The translations under genes were made by a program, and so were the position numbers. From BMS3ABIN04 sp965554225 (lineage in GTDB: Bacteria > Bacteroidota > Ignavibacteria > Ignavibacteriales > Melioribacteraceae), in assembly GCA_965554225.1 (NCBI GenBank), contig CBEVZC010000162.1, positions 1-6,075 of the forward strand: a stretch of 6,075 bases of DNA, given 5' to 3'. Each line of letters opens with the position of its first letter. The stretch's first letter is position 1. The notes beneath the pieces were generated by a model that was given only the letters and a program-made list of their open reading frames with translations, did not search any database and had not been told where the DNA came from. Shown in pieces: positions 1 through 5,927 of this stretch.

Positions 1-45
1 ATTTTGACTTAACGACTAACTACTTTGGTTACATTTTATTTTGAC

Positions 46-519
46 CTAACACGAAATCAGATCGACATATTCACTTTCAATAAGTTCGGAGAGTTGATTT
101 GGAGAAATAATTATCTGCGTTCCTATAACTCCGGCGCTTATATAAAATTTTTCAAAAAGCTGAGCAGTTTCATCTATGAAAGTCGGGTATTTCTTTTTCA
201 TACCAATAGGTGAACAACCACCACGAATATAACCCGTAAGCGGTAATAACTCTTTTACTTTTATTAATTCAATCGATTTATTTCCGCTTACTTTTGCGGC
301 TTTTTTAAGGTTAAGTTCATAATTACCGGGAATGCAGAATACATTTATACCTGTTTTATTTCCTCTTGCAACAAGTGTTTTAAAAACCGTTTCCGGCTCC
401 GCTTTAACTTTTTTTGCAACCGAAACGGCATCCAATTCGTTTTCATTAAAATCATACTTTACTGTTTGGAATTCGATGCCTTTTAGCTCTAATATTCTTA
501 TTGCGTTTGTTTTGGACAT
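46..519 (-). CDS. ybaK: YbaK/EbsC-family aminoacyl-tRNA deacylase (Cys-tRNA(Pro) deacylase type)
   Basis: This 157-residue protein is full length for the YbaK/EbsC family (usually about 155-160). Family members act in the cytoplasm and hydrolyse mischarged tRNA in trans, classically Cys-tRNA(Pro) made in error by prolyl-tRNA synthetase. Visible hallmarks are an N-terminal TNAIRILELKGI helix (residues 4-15), the VFKTLV strand with the conserved catalytic lysine at K47, an LKKAAKVSG segment (71-79), and the signature TGYIRGGCSPIGMKK (95-109). The C-terminal strand reads GTQIII where E. coli YbaK has GLDIEL, so Q135 replaces the aspartate. I believe this variant also occurs in Gram-positive-like members. 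The ATG at 519-517 gives the normal family N-terminus. No good Shine-Dalgarno lies directly before it; an AAGGAAA sits too far upstream. The gene stands alone and diverges from the 1029 gene. Family call is firm; tRNA specificity is inferred. Confidence 0.93.
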   Translation of the reverse strand: MSKTNAIRILELKGIEFQTVKYDFNENELDAVSVAKKVKAEPETVFKTLVARGNKTGINVFCIPGNYELNLKKAAKVSGNKSIELIKVKELLPLTGYIRGGCSPIGMKKKYPTFIDETAQLFEKFYISAGVIGTQIIISPNQLSELIESEYVDLISC

Positions 520-555
520 AATTGAATTCTAAAATAATTTCCTTATTTTATAATA

Positions 556-588
556 GAAACTTAAACACATATTACTTTTTTAAACAAA
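556..588 (-). promoter_or_regulatory. Possible Bacteroidota-type promoter for the ybaK gene
   Basis: Read on the minus strand, TTTG (588-585) is followed by 21 bases and then TAAGTTTC (563-556). This matches seven of eight positions of the Bacteroidota sigma-ABfr -7 element TAnnTTTG at an acceptable spacing from the -33 TTTG. It would start transcription roughly 30 bases before the ybaK ATG. The region is AT-rich, so chance matches are likely. Confidence 0.33.
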
Positions 589-903
589 AAAATGCCATCT
601 ACAAAAGACGGTAAAAAATATAAGCATTTGTCCAAATTTTACTTTTTGATTTCAATAGTTAATTCAACCTCCAAGTACAACAAAGTTAAGGATAATTATT
701 GAAGAAAACCTCATTAGGATTAAAGTAATTACGCCGGTTGTAAGAAAAATGAATATTGAGATTTTGTAAGATGGATAAACAAACAACTCAAAATAGTTTT
801 ACATATATAATTTCTAAATATATTTTCAACTTTTTCTGCTTGTTTCATTCTGTCAAAAGGGAAATCAACCGTTTAAAAAATCATTTATTTGTATTTCGTT
901 AAA

Positions 904-974
904 AAACATCCGAATAGTTAGTTGGAATTGGTAACAATGACCGGAATCACATTGTATATGTTAAACATCCAATA
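904..974 (+). repeat. Short imperfect direct repeat upstream of the secreted glycosidase-like gene
   Basis: The octamer AAACATCC occurs at 904-911 and again at 963-970. The copies continue as GAATA and AATA respectively and are preceded by similar GTTAA-containing sequence. The second copy overlaps a small palindrome, ATGTT-A-AACAT (958-968). The pair lies 60-125 bases before the TTG start, where an operator could be. A regulatory role is inference only; the match is short enough to be chance in AT-rich DNA. Confidence 0.3.
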
Positions 975-1015
975 TCTTAAGCTGATTAAAATTAATAAAA
1001 GTAAAATAGTTTACT

Positions 1016-1021
1016 AAGGGA
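1016..1021 (+). promoter_or_regulatory. Shine-Dalgarno AAGGGA that fixes a TTG start
   Basis: AAGGGA ends seven bases before the TTG at 1029-1031. The frame is closed by a TAA at 1002-1004 and no ATG lies between. The next in-frame ATGs are codons 51-52, after the signal peptide, so the TTG is the only start that keeps secretion. Confidence 0.75.
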
Positions 1022-1028
1022 ATTCAAT

Positions 1029-3131
1029 TTGTATAATTTTAAGAGAACTTATTTATATAGTTTATCAATATTACTATTGGTATTGAGTTATTCTTCTGTT
1101 AGCGCCTATCGGAAAGATAAACTTAAAAGTGAATTCCAAAATACAAATGTCGTTAATCAAGACTATGCCGTTAAAAATATGATGTGGGAAAAAACTTTAA
1201 TTAGCACAAAAAACTATGAAAATCCATATAGAGATGTTGTACTAAGTGTTCAATATTTTAACTCCGATAGTAGTATTGTTTTTAACGCATATGGGTTTTG
1301 GGATGGTGATTCAGTATTTAAGATTAGATCGTATTTCCCTGAAGTAGGGGAATGGACTTGGAAAACCACTTGTTCAAATAATAATGATACGGGATTGCAT
1401 AACAAAAGCGGAAACATTACTGTAACGGAATATAACGGAAGCAATAAAATTTATAAACACGGCAGCTTAAAAATGTCTGACAATGACAAATATTTAATGT
1501 ATGAAGACGGCACGCCTTTTTTCTGGATGGGTGGAACAGGTTGGGCTTTGCCAATGGCAGCAACTTATGACGAATGGAAAAAATATATTGATGACAGACG
1601 TTCGAAAAAATTTAATGTTGTTCAAGTTGCTCCGGCAAGAGCTCACGGAGGAATTTTTGTTGATCCGCCTTATAGTTATCCGGCTAATTGGAAAGGGGAT
1701 GAATGTTTTTTTTTTGAAGATAAATGGAATCCTCTTTATTGGCAGGAATTTGATAGATTTGTTGAATATGCAAATTCTAAAGAAATGATTGTTGTAATTG
1801 TTGGTCTTGCCGAACCGGTTCATGATGATATGAATATTGAATATGCGAAACTATTCACACGTAACTTTAGTGCAAGGATGGAAGGTTATCATGTTATTTT
1901 ATCCCCCGCTTTTGATACTTGGCAAGATTATCAACGCAGCGACTTAGATAGTATAGGAACACTTCTGAAAGATTCTAGACATTTAATAAGTCAGCACACC
2001 GGACACAGCTATGTTGATACTCCTGTCAACGAACATGCAAAATATTTCCGTGATAAAAATTATATGGATTTTTCGATGAATCAATCAGGACATAATGGCG
2101 GAGACCTGGAAAGCTGTTACAAAAAAGCACGAGTTTGGAATATAAATTTACTAAATTCACCTCCTGTTAAAAAAACAGTTATCAATACAGAAACCCTATA
2201 TTCAGCAGGGAAATATGCATCGGAAATTACAATTGGTTCACGCAAAGGAACCGACGAAAATGCAAGAGCACTGGGATGGTTAAGTATATTATCCGGTTCT
2301 TTAGGATATTCTTATGGTGCTCAAGGAATATGGAATTATGGAGAAGAAACTGATTCAACTATAAATTTAACAATACCTTTTGATAGCGCTCTCGCATTTG
2401 TTTCATCGGTACAAATGGAATATTTGGTTAATTTTTTTAATGCAATTAATTGGTGGAAACTGGAACCGAATCATGATGCAATTATATACAATGGAAGTGT
2501 GCCGGAAGAAAAGAAAATGGCTTTTGCTATTTCGGAAACCAGAAAATTTGGAGCGGCATTTTTACCGGATGCTAATTCAATAAAAATTGATATGACTGTT
2601 TTTTCTAATAGTGTGGATGCTACTTGGTTTAATCCGATAACGGCTAAATATACAAGCGGAGAACAAAATGTTACTAATTCAGGTCAACATACATTCACTC
2701 CGCCTTTACCTGGCGAATGGGCTTTGTTATTAGATAATTCGGTAACTTTAAGCGTTAGAATATTTTTAGAAGGTCCTTATTCCGGAAATAAAATGACTAC
2801 TAACTTATCTTCGGTTATTCCTTTTGAACAGCCTTATAATGCATCTCCATGGAATTATATCGGAAACGAAACTATAGATGATTCATTTATAAATTCAAAT
2901 AAAATTGTTGATTGGGTACTGGTTGAACTAAGAACAGGAGTTTCTCCCGGTAGCGCTACAAATATAGTGGCTCGGCAAGCCGTCCCGGTTAATGAAGACG
3001 GCTTTATTATTGATCCTAAATACGGAACTACAAATGTTAACTTTAATGTTGATCCGGGTGAATATTTTATTGTAGTTTATCACAGAAATCATTTAGCAGT
3101 GATGAGTTCGCAAAAAGTGATGTTGAATTAA
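1029..3131 (+). CDS. Secreted DUF5060/DUF4038 (apiosidase-like) glycoside hydrolase-type protein with truncated C-terminal module
   Basis: The 700-residue protein begins at TTG and has a signal peptide: basic YNFKRT, a hydrophobic core at 9-20, and a likely cut after VSA at 26. Domains in order: DUF5060, an N-terminal beta domain (about 45-135, with GFWDG at 89-93 and GEWTW at 107-111); DUF4038, an apiosidase-like TIM barrel (about 152-465, opening with DGTPFFWMGGTGW at 160-172); a Collagen-bind_2-type beta domain (about 470-570, ending PGEWALLLD); and a C-terminal module (about 572-700, with RIFLEGPYSG, QPYN, PWNY, DWVLVELR, YHRNHLAVMS). Barrel motifs include MDFSMNQSGH (346-355) and VINTETLY, where E388 aligns with the GEP-type glutamate that I take as a likely catalytic residue. 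The family includes GH140 apiosidases acting on pectin RG-II; the substrate here is unknown. Oddities are G169 in place of the usual aspartate of GDTAW, a T10 run inside codons 226-229, and an end without the usual tail or sorting domain. No carbohydrate-uptake genes adjoin it. Confidence 0.85.
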   Translation: MYNFKRTYLYSLSILLLVLSYSSVSAYRKDKLKSEFQNTNVVNQDYAVKNMMWEKTLISTKNYENPYRDVVLSVQYFNSDSSIVFNAYGFWDGDSVFKIRSYFPEVGEWTWKTTCSNNNDTGLHNKSGNITVTEYNGSNKIYKHGSLKMSDNDKYLMYEDGTPFFWMGGTGWALPMAATYDEWKKYIDDRRSKKFNVVQVAPARAHGGIFVDPPYSYPANWKGDECFFFEDKWNPLYWQEFDRFVEYANSKEMIVVIVGLAEPVHDDMNIEYAKLFTRNFSARMEGYHVILSPAFDTWQDYQRSDLDSIGTLLKDSRHLISQHTGHSYVDTPVNEHAKYFRDKNYMDFSMNQSGHNGGDLESCYKKARVWNINLLNSPPVKKTVINTETLYSAGKYASEITIGSRKGTDENARALGWLSILSGSLGYSYGAQGIWNYGEETDSTINLTIPFDSALAFVSSVQMEYLVNFFNAINWWKLEPNHDAIIYNGSVPEEKKMAFAISETRKFGAAFLPDANSIKIDMTVFSNSVDATWFNPITAKYTSGEQNVTNSGQHTFTPPLPGEWALLLDNSVTLSVRIFLEGPYSGNKMTTNLSSVIPFEQPYNASPWNYIGNETIDDSFINSNKIVDWVLVELRTGVSPGSATNIVARQAVPVNEDGFIIDPKYGTTNVNFNVDPGEYFIVVYHRNHLAVMSSQKVMLN

Positions 3132-3187
3132 AAATAAGATAAACAAATTGGAATGGAGTTAACCCCAAATAAAACAAATCTTATTTT
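3131..3187. terminator. AT-rich inverted repeat between convergent genes, possible bidirectional terminator
   Basis: AAAATAAGAT (3131-3140) and ATCTTATTTT (3178-3187) are perfect 10-base reverse complements across a 37-base loop. They fill most of the 66-base gap between the convergent stop codons. A short TTGG/CCAA pairing inside the loop could add to the fold. The stem has almost no G+C and the loop is large, so it would be weak as an intrinsic terminator. The location is what suggests it. Confidence 0.3.
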
Positions 3188-3197
3188 GTCGCACTTA

Positions 3198-5267
3198 CTA
3201 ATTGAATCTTAGAATAAGATCAGAAATTATGTGACCGCTTTCTTCCAAGCGCGGATCATCAATTTTTAAGTCCTTAGTTTTTGTTTCACCTTTTTCTACA
3301 ATTTTGAGCTTAGTAAATTTCTTTCTTGCTTCTTCTCTTGCTTTTCGCTTAGCTTCATTTTTTTCTCTCTCTTTTTTACGTACACTTTCCAAAAGCGAAT
3401 ATCTCTTTTTCTTTTTGTTCTCTTTATATTGAGCTATATCTTCAAATATATATTGAAACTCCGGTTCGCTTTTAATTCTTTCATTATGCAGTTTAATCAG
3501 TTCCGGAAGATAGGGAGTAAGATTACCATATTTTTGATATTTTGCAGGACTAATTTTATCCCATTTCAGGGCGCTGGAATTAGCGCTTTCACCATACTTG
3601 CTCGGGTCAATTAAGGAAGGCATTTTCACGTCCGGAATAACACCAAGATTTTGTGTACTGCTCCCGGTAATTCTATAAAACTTAGCAATAGTTAGTTTTA
3701 ACTCACCGGCTTTTGCTCCGGAAATAGGCAAAAACCTATCCAAGTTTATCAAGTTTTGTACGGTTCCTTTTCCGTAAGTCTGTTCACCCATTATTAAACC
3801 ACGGCCATAATCCTGAATTGCCGCAGAAAATATTTCGGAAGCTGATGCACTGAATCTATTAACCAGCACACCTAAAGCGCCTTTATATATTATTGAACTA
3901 TCGGGATCATCGTCCTCTTGTATTGAACCGTTTGAATTTCTCACTTGAACGATAGGTCCTTTCTTTATAAACAGACCCGTTAATGAGATTGCTTCTTCCA
4001 AAGAACCGCCGCCGTTGTTTCGTAAATCTATTATGATTCCGTCAACTTTCTCTTGTTTTAATTCCTGTAACAAACGATAAACATCCCTTGTTGTACTGCG
4101 GTAATTTTTATCTCCTTTCCGCTTCGCATCAAAATCAATATAAAAACTTGGGATTTTAATAACACCAAGTTTTAAGTGGTAATTTTCTTCATCAATCTCA
4201 ATTACTTCTTTCTTAGCAGCTTGTCCTTCTAGTTTAACTTTATCCCGAACCAGAGAAATCGTATCAGGCAAAGCATAAGTTCCTTCTTCTGCTTTTAAAA
4301 CTGCAAGCCGTACAACCGTCCCCTTTTTCCCCCTTATTAGTTGAACTACGTCATCAATCCGCCATCCTATAACATCTACTAAATCTCCTTTTTCTCCTTG
4401 TCCAACAGCCACAATTCTATCATCGGCATGCAATAAATCACTTTTATATGCAGGTCCACCCGGAATAATTTTAACAACTTTTGTATAATCATTATCGGTT
4501 CTTAGCTGCGCGCCTATACCTTCCAAAGATAATTTCATTCGAATATCAAAATTTTCCGAGTCTCTGGGAGAAAAATAAGTTGAATGAGGATCAACTGCTT
4601 CGGCGAAAGAATTCATGAACAGTTCAAATACATCTCCCGTTTTATACTGAAGGATGGCTTTTTGATAATTTTTATAACGTTTGCTTAAAGTTTCTACAAC
4701 TTTATCCCATTTTTTGCCTGCCAATTTTAGATTTAATGCTTCGTACTTTAAACGTTTTCGCCATAAATCATCCAGTCTAACGCTATCGGCAACCCATTGA
4801 GAATCTTTTCTGTCGGGGACATAATATTCATCAATATCAAAATTAAAGCCTTTTTGTAAACGATCTAACACGAATTTAGTTCTGCTATTAATTCTTTTTC
4901 TATAAACATTAAATATTTCGTAAGGCGGATTGTCTAACCCGGCTTTCAGGTCATCATCCAACTTTGTTCTTAAAGGTTCAAACTTTTCAATGTCGGATTT
5001 ACTAAAATACATTTTATTATAATCCATCATCTTAATAAAATTATCATAAATAATAGACGAAAGGGAATCATTAAGCTTTACAGGTCTGTAATGATATCTC
5101 GAAAATATCTTAGCAACCAGCTCTTCAATTTTGGAATAATACGGTTTTGGCTGCAGAACTTTTGTAGTGTCTAAAACTATATTTTTGATTTCAGATTCTT
5201 TTGCACTTTGTGCATCACAACTTGTTAAAGTGAGTAATAAGAGAATAAACGAAAGAAAATATTTCAT
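3198..5267 (-). CDS. prc: C-terminal processing protease (Tsp/Prc type, S41 family), lipoprotein
   Basis: This 689-residue serine protease resembles E. coli Prc/Tsp, which cleaves envelope proteins from their C-termini. A lipoprotein signal ends in lipobox LTSC (C17) followed by Asp, so it should be membrane-anchored outside the cytoplasm. Domains: helical Tsp N-terminal domain (about 35-225); PDZ (about 245-325, with GIGAQL and a PGGPAYKSDLLHADDRI substrate loop); S41 core (about 365-550); and a DUF3340-type C-terminal domain (about 565-689) with a Lys/Arg/Glu-rich coiled segment at 616-655. The catalytic dyad is intact: FSASASEIF gives S475, QDYGRG gives D486 and TYGKGTVQ gives K500. The 11 and 14 residue spacings match E. 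coli S430, D441 and K455. On the coding strand, CGGGA lies about seven bases before the ATG at 5267-5265, supporting this start. No partner gene adjoins it. The gene looks full length and functional. Confidence 0.95.
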   Translation of the reverse strand: MKYFLSFILLLLTLTSCDAQSAKESEIKNIVLDTTKVLQPKPYYSKIEELVAKIFSRYHYRPVKLNDSLSSIIYDNFIKMMDYNKMYFSKSDIEKFEPLRTKLDDDLKAGLDNPPYEIFNVYRKRINSRTKFVLDRLQKGFNFDIDEYYVPDRKDSQWVADSVRLDDLWRKRLKYEALNLKLAGKKWDKVVETLSKRYKNYQKAILQYKTGDVFELFMNSFAEAVDPHSTYFSPRDSENFDIRMKLSLEGIGAQLRTDNDYTKVVKIIPGGPAYKSDLLHADDRIVAVGQGEKGDLVDVIGWRIDDVVQLIRGKKGTVVRLAVLKAEEGTYALPDTISLVRDKVKLEGQAAKKEVIEIDEENYHLKLGVIKIPSFYIDFDAKRKGDKNYRSTTRDVYRLLQELKQEKVDGIIIDLRNNGGGSLEEAISLTGLFIKKGPIVQVRNSNGSIQEDDDPDSSIIYKGALGVLVNRFSASASEIFSAAIQDYGRGLIMGEQTYGKGTVQNLINLDRFLPISGAKAGELKLTIAKFYRITGSSTQNLGVIPDVKMPSLIDPSKYGESANSSALKWDKISPAKYQKYGNLTPYLPELIKLHNERIKSEPEFQYIFEDIAQYKENKKKKRYSLLESVRKKEREKNEAKRKAREEARKKFTKLKIVEKGETKTKDLKIDDPRLEESGHIISDLILRFN

Positions 5268-5303
5268 AGAAATTCCCGATTAGTAAAATTGTTTTTTATG
5301 ATA

Positions 5304-5331
5304 CAAAAGATATAAATAATAGTTTCACAAA
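5304..5331 (-). promoter_or_regulatory. Possible promoter of the prc-like gene
   Basis: On the minus strand TTTG (5331-5328) precedes TATCTTTTG (5312-5304), which is the Bacteroidota -7 element TAnnTTTG with one extra T. The spacer is only 15 bases, shorter than usual. It lies about 37 bases before the ATG. Position is good, fit is imperfect. Confidence 0.3.
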
Positions 5332-5377
5332 AAAAATGTTATTTTTAATCAACTCAAACACTTTTTTAAAGGTGATA

Positions 5378-5488
5378 ATGGATGTTGAATCAGTTCGTAA
5401 TTATTGTATAAAGAAAAAGAGAGTTACGGAAAGTTTCCCTTTTGATGATGAAACTCTTGTATTTAAGGTCTTTAATAGGATGTTGTAG
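5378..5488 (+). pseudogene. MmcQ/YjbR-family protein, N-terminal fragment only
   Basis: A frame of 36 codons starts at ATG 5378 and stops at TAG 5486. It has a plausible ribosome binding site, AAAGGTG, at 5368-5374. The translation begins MDVESVRNYC and continues with the family hallmark VTESFPFDDETLVFKV (residues 16-31). MmcQ/YjbR proteins have a CyaY-like double-wing fold and are usually about 115-120 residues, so two thirds is missing. The expected middle part (FINLKCDPE, PGYHMNKKHWNTV) is absent from all frames that I read downstream. In another frame, codons from 5479 to the TGA at 5518-5520 read DVVANKKKRESGK. This resembles the usual family C-terminus (LVVA..PKKKREEL), suggesting an internal deletion joined the two ends out of frame. 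That second part is tentative. The original function is uncertain; the family is only loosely tied to DNA binding. Confidence 0.75.
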
Positions 5489-5524
5489 CCAATAAAAAGA
5501 AAAGAGAAAGTGGAAAATGAATTA

Positions 5525-5561
5525 TAGTAATTGAACAAGCTTTCCGTTGATATAATTACTA
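5525..5561 (+). repeat. 8-bp inverted repeat after the MmcQ relic, possible old terminator
   Basis: TAGTAATT (5525-5532) and AATTACTA (5554-5561) are perfect reverse complements across 21 bases. A T5 run follows about eight bases after the right arm. The stem is short and AT-rich, so a terminator for the relic is possible but weakly supported. Confidence 0.25.
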
Positions 5562-5631
5562 CAGAATATTTTTGAAATTTTAGATATTATGATTAAAGCT
5601 ACACTATCAACACAAAGGAAAATAGTAATAA

Positions 5632-5663
5632 TTTGAGAATATTGTTATAAATAAGTATTTTTG
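5632..5663 (+). promoter_or_regulatory. Bacteroidota-type promoter upstream of the antitoxin relic
   Basis: TTTG (5632-5635), a 20-base spacer and TATTTTTG (5656-5663) match the -33/-7 pattern TTTG-N19/20-TAnnTTTG in every fixed position. Transcription would begin near 5670, about 20 bases before the first codon of the AbiEi relic. That is where an antitoxin promoter should sit. It is the best promoter match in the window and could now transcribe the M20 gene with a long leader. Confidence 0.5.
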
Positions 5664-5690
5664 TATAAAAATTACTAAATAATACTAAAA

Positions 5691-5837
5691 ATAACGGTCA
5701 GAAATTACATAAAACAGCTATTATCATACGAGGAATATTCATTCTCCTTACATGAATTGATAGAGAATATCAATAAAACCGAAACATCAATAAAGAGTGA
5801 ACTCTCTAGGTTAATTACAAAGAAAGAAATAGTTTGA
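5691..5837 (+). pseudogene. AbiEi-type antitoxin, N-terminal winged-helix fragment (type IV toxin-antitoxin relic)
   Basis: Forty-eight codons before the TGA at 5835-5837 translate to a sequence with KQLLSYEEYSFSLHELIE (residues 8-25), TETSIKSELSRLITKKEIV (30-48) and no ATG. The first residue sits at ATA 5691. This is the N-terminal winged-helix of Bacteroidota AbiEi antitoxins. From memory these read close to LLSxEEYxFSLxEL, then a helix ending KSELSRLxxKKEIV, then LRKGFYLIIPP. After the stop, fragments of that continuation appear in other frames: TTG AGA (L R) at 5834-5839 and TTT TAC (F Y) at 5854-5859, implying small indels. The remaining roughly 150 or more residues and the AbiEii nucleotidyltransferase toxin that normally follows are absent. 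In intact systems AbiEi represses its own operon and the pair gives phage abortive infection. This copy is dead: start lost, frame broken, body deleted. Family from pattern memory; fairly sure. Confidence 0.7.
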
Positions 5838-5915
5838 GAGCAGAATAATAACTTTTTACTGTTTGTTCAGAGTAGTTCTCTACAAATAATTTATTTATAC
5901 TTACTTAATTTCATC

Positions 5916-5921
5916 AAAGGA
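5916..5921 (+). promoter_or_regulatory. Shine-Dalgarno AAAGGA of the M20 gene
   Basis: AAAGGA ends six bases before the ATG at 5928-5930. This is an optimal spacing and settles the start of the truncated gene at the window edge. Confidence 0.75.
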
Positions 5922-5927
5922 TATAAA

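Larger units (their letters stand above)
520..1028. other. 509-base intergenic stretch with no convincing gene
   Basis: This divergent gap separates ybaK from the TTG-started secreted protein gene. It must hold promoters for both. It has short open frames only. One is 592-702 on the plus strand (36 codons, beginning MPSTKDGKKYKHLSK). Another is a different plus frame ending at about 772 (containing EENLIRIKVITPVV). A third is a 39-codon minus frame at 848-729. None has a recognisable family motif or a good ribosome binding site. The two overlapping plus-strand frames could be remains of a decayed gene, but I cannot name it. No tRNA or strong hairpin was seen. Confidence 0.6.
5268..5927. other. 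Eroded 660-base intergenic region with two gene relics
   Basis: No intact gene lies between the prc start and the M20 start. The stretch holds, in order, the prc promoter region, an MmcQ/YjbR N-terminal fragment (5378-5488), an inverted repeat (5525-5561), a promoter-like sequence (5632-5663), an AbiEi antitoxin N-terminal fragment (5691-5837) and about 90 bases leading to the M20 ATG. Within those last 90 bases I see only a weak TTTG / TAATTTAT pairing as a possible promoter. Both relics point the same way as M20. This looks like a former accessory segment that has been worn down by deletions and point mutations. Confidence 0.65.

Noticed and set aside
25..213. 62-codon plus-strand open frame opposite the ybaK C-terminus
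   Set aside because: It lies antisense to a well-supported gene, has no family features and no ribosome binding site of note.
729..848. 39-codon minus-strand frame starting MKQAEKVENIFRNYI
   Set aside because: There is no clear ribosome binding site, no recognised motif, and the sequence becomes hydrophobic noise after the first residues. It was left as part of the noncoding stretch.
1494..1823. Overlapping 95- and 109-codon open frames on both strands within the glycosidase-like gene
   Set aside because: They are out-of-frame readings of the DUF4038-coding region. Their translations are low-complexity basic or hydrophobic sequence without motifs.
3429..3614. 61-codon plus-strand frame inside the protease gene
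   Set aside because: It is antisense to the DUF3340-type C-terminal region of prc, with no independent support.
5583..5636. Short plus-strand ORF in the eroded gap, beginning MIKATLSTQ
   Set aside because: Only about 15 codons, with no ribosome binding site. It ends in the promoter-like region and resembles nothing recognised.
5874..5885. Small hairpin GTAG-TTCT-CTAC before the M20 gene
   Set aside because: A 4-bp stem is too short to support a terminator, riboswitch or operator call.
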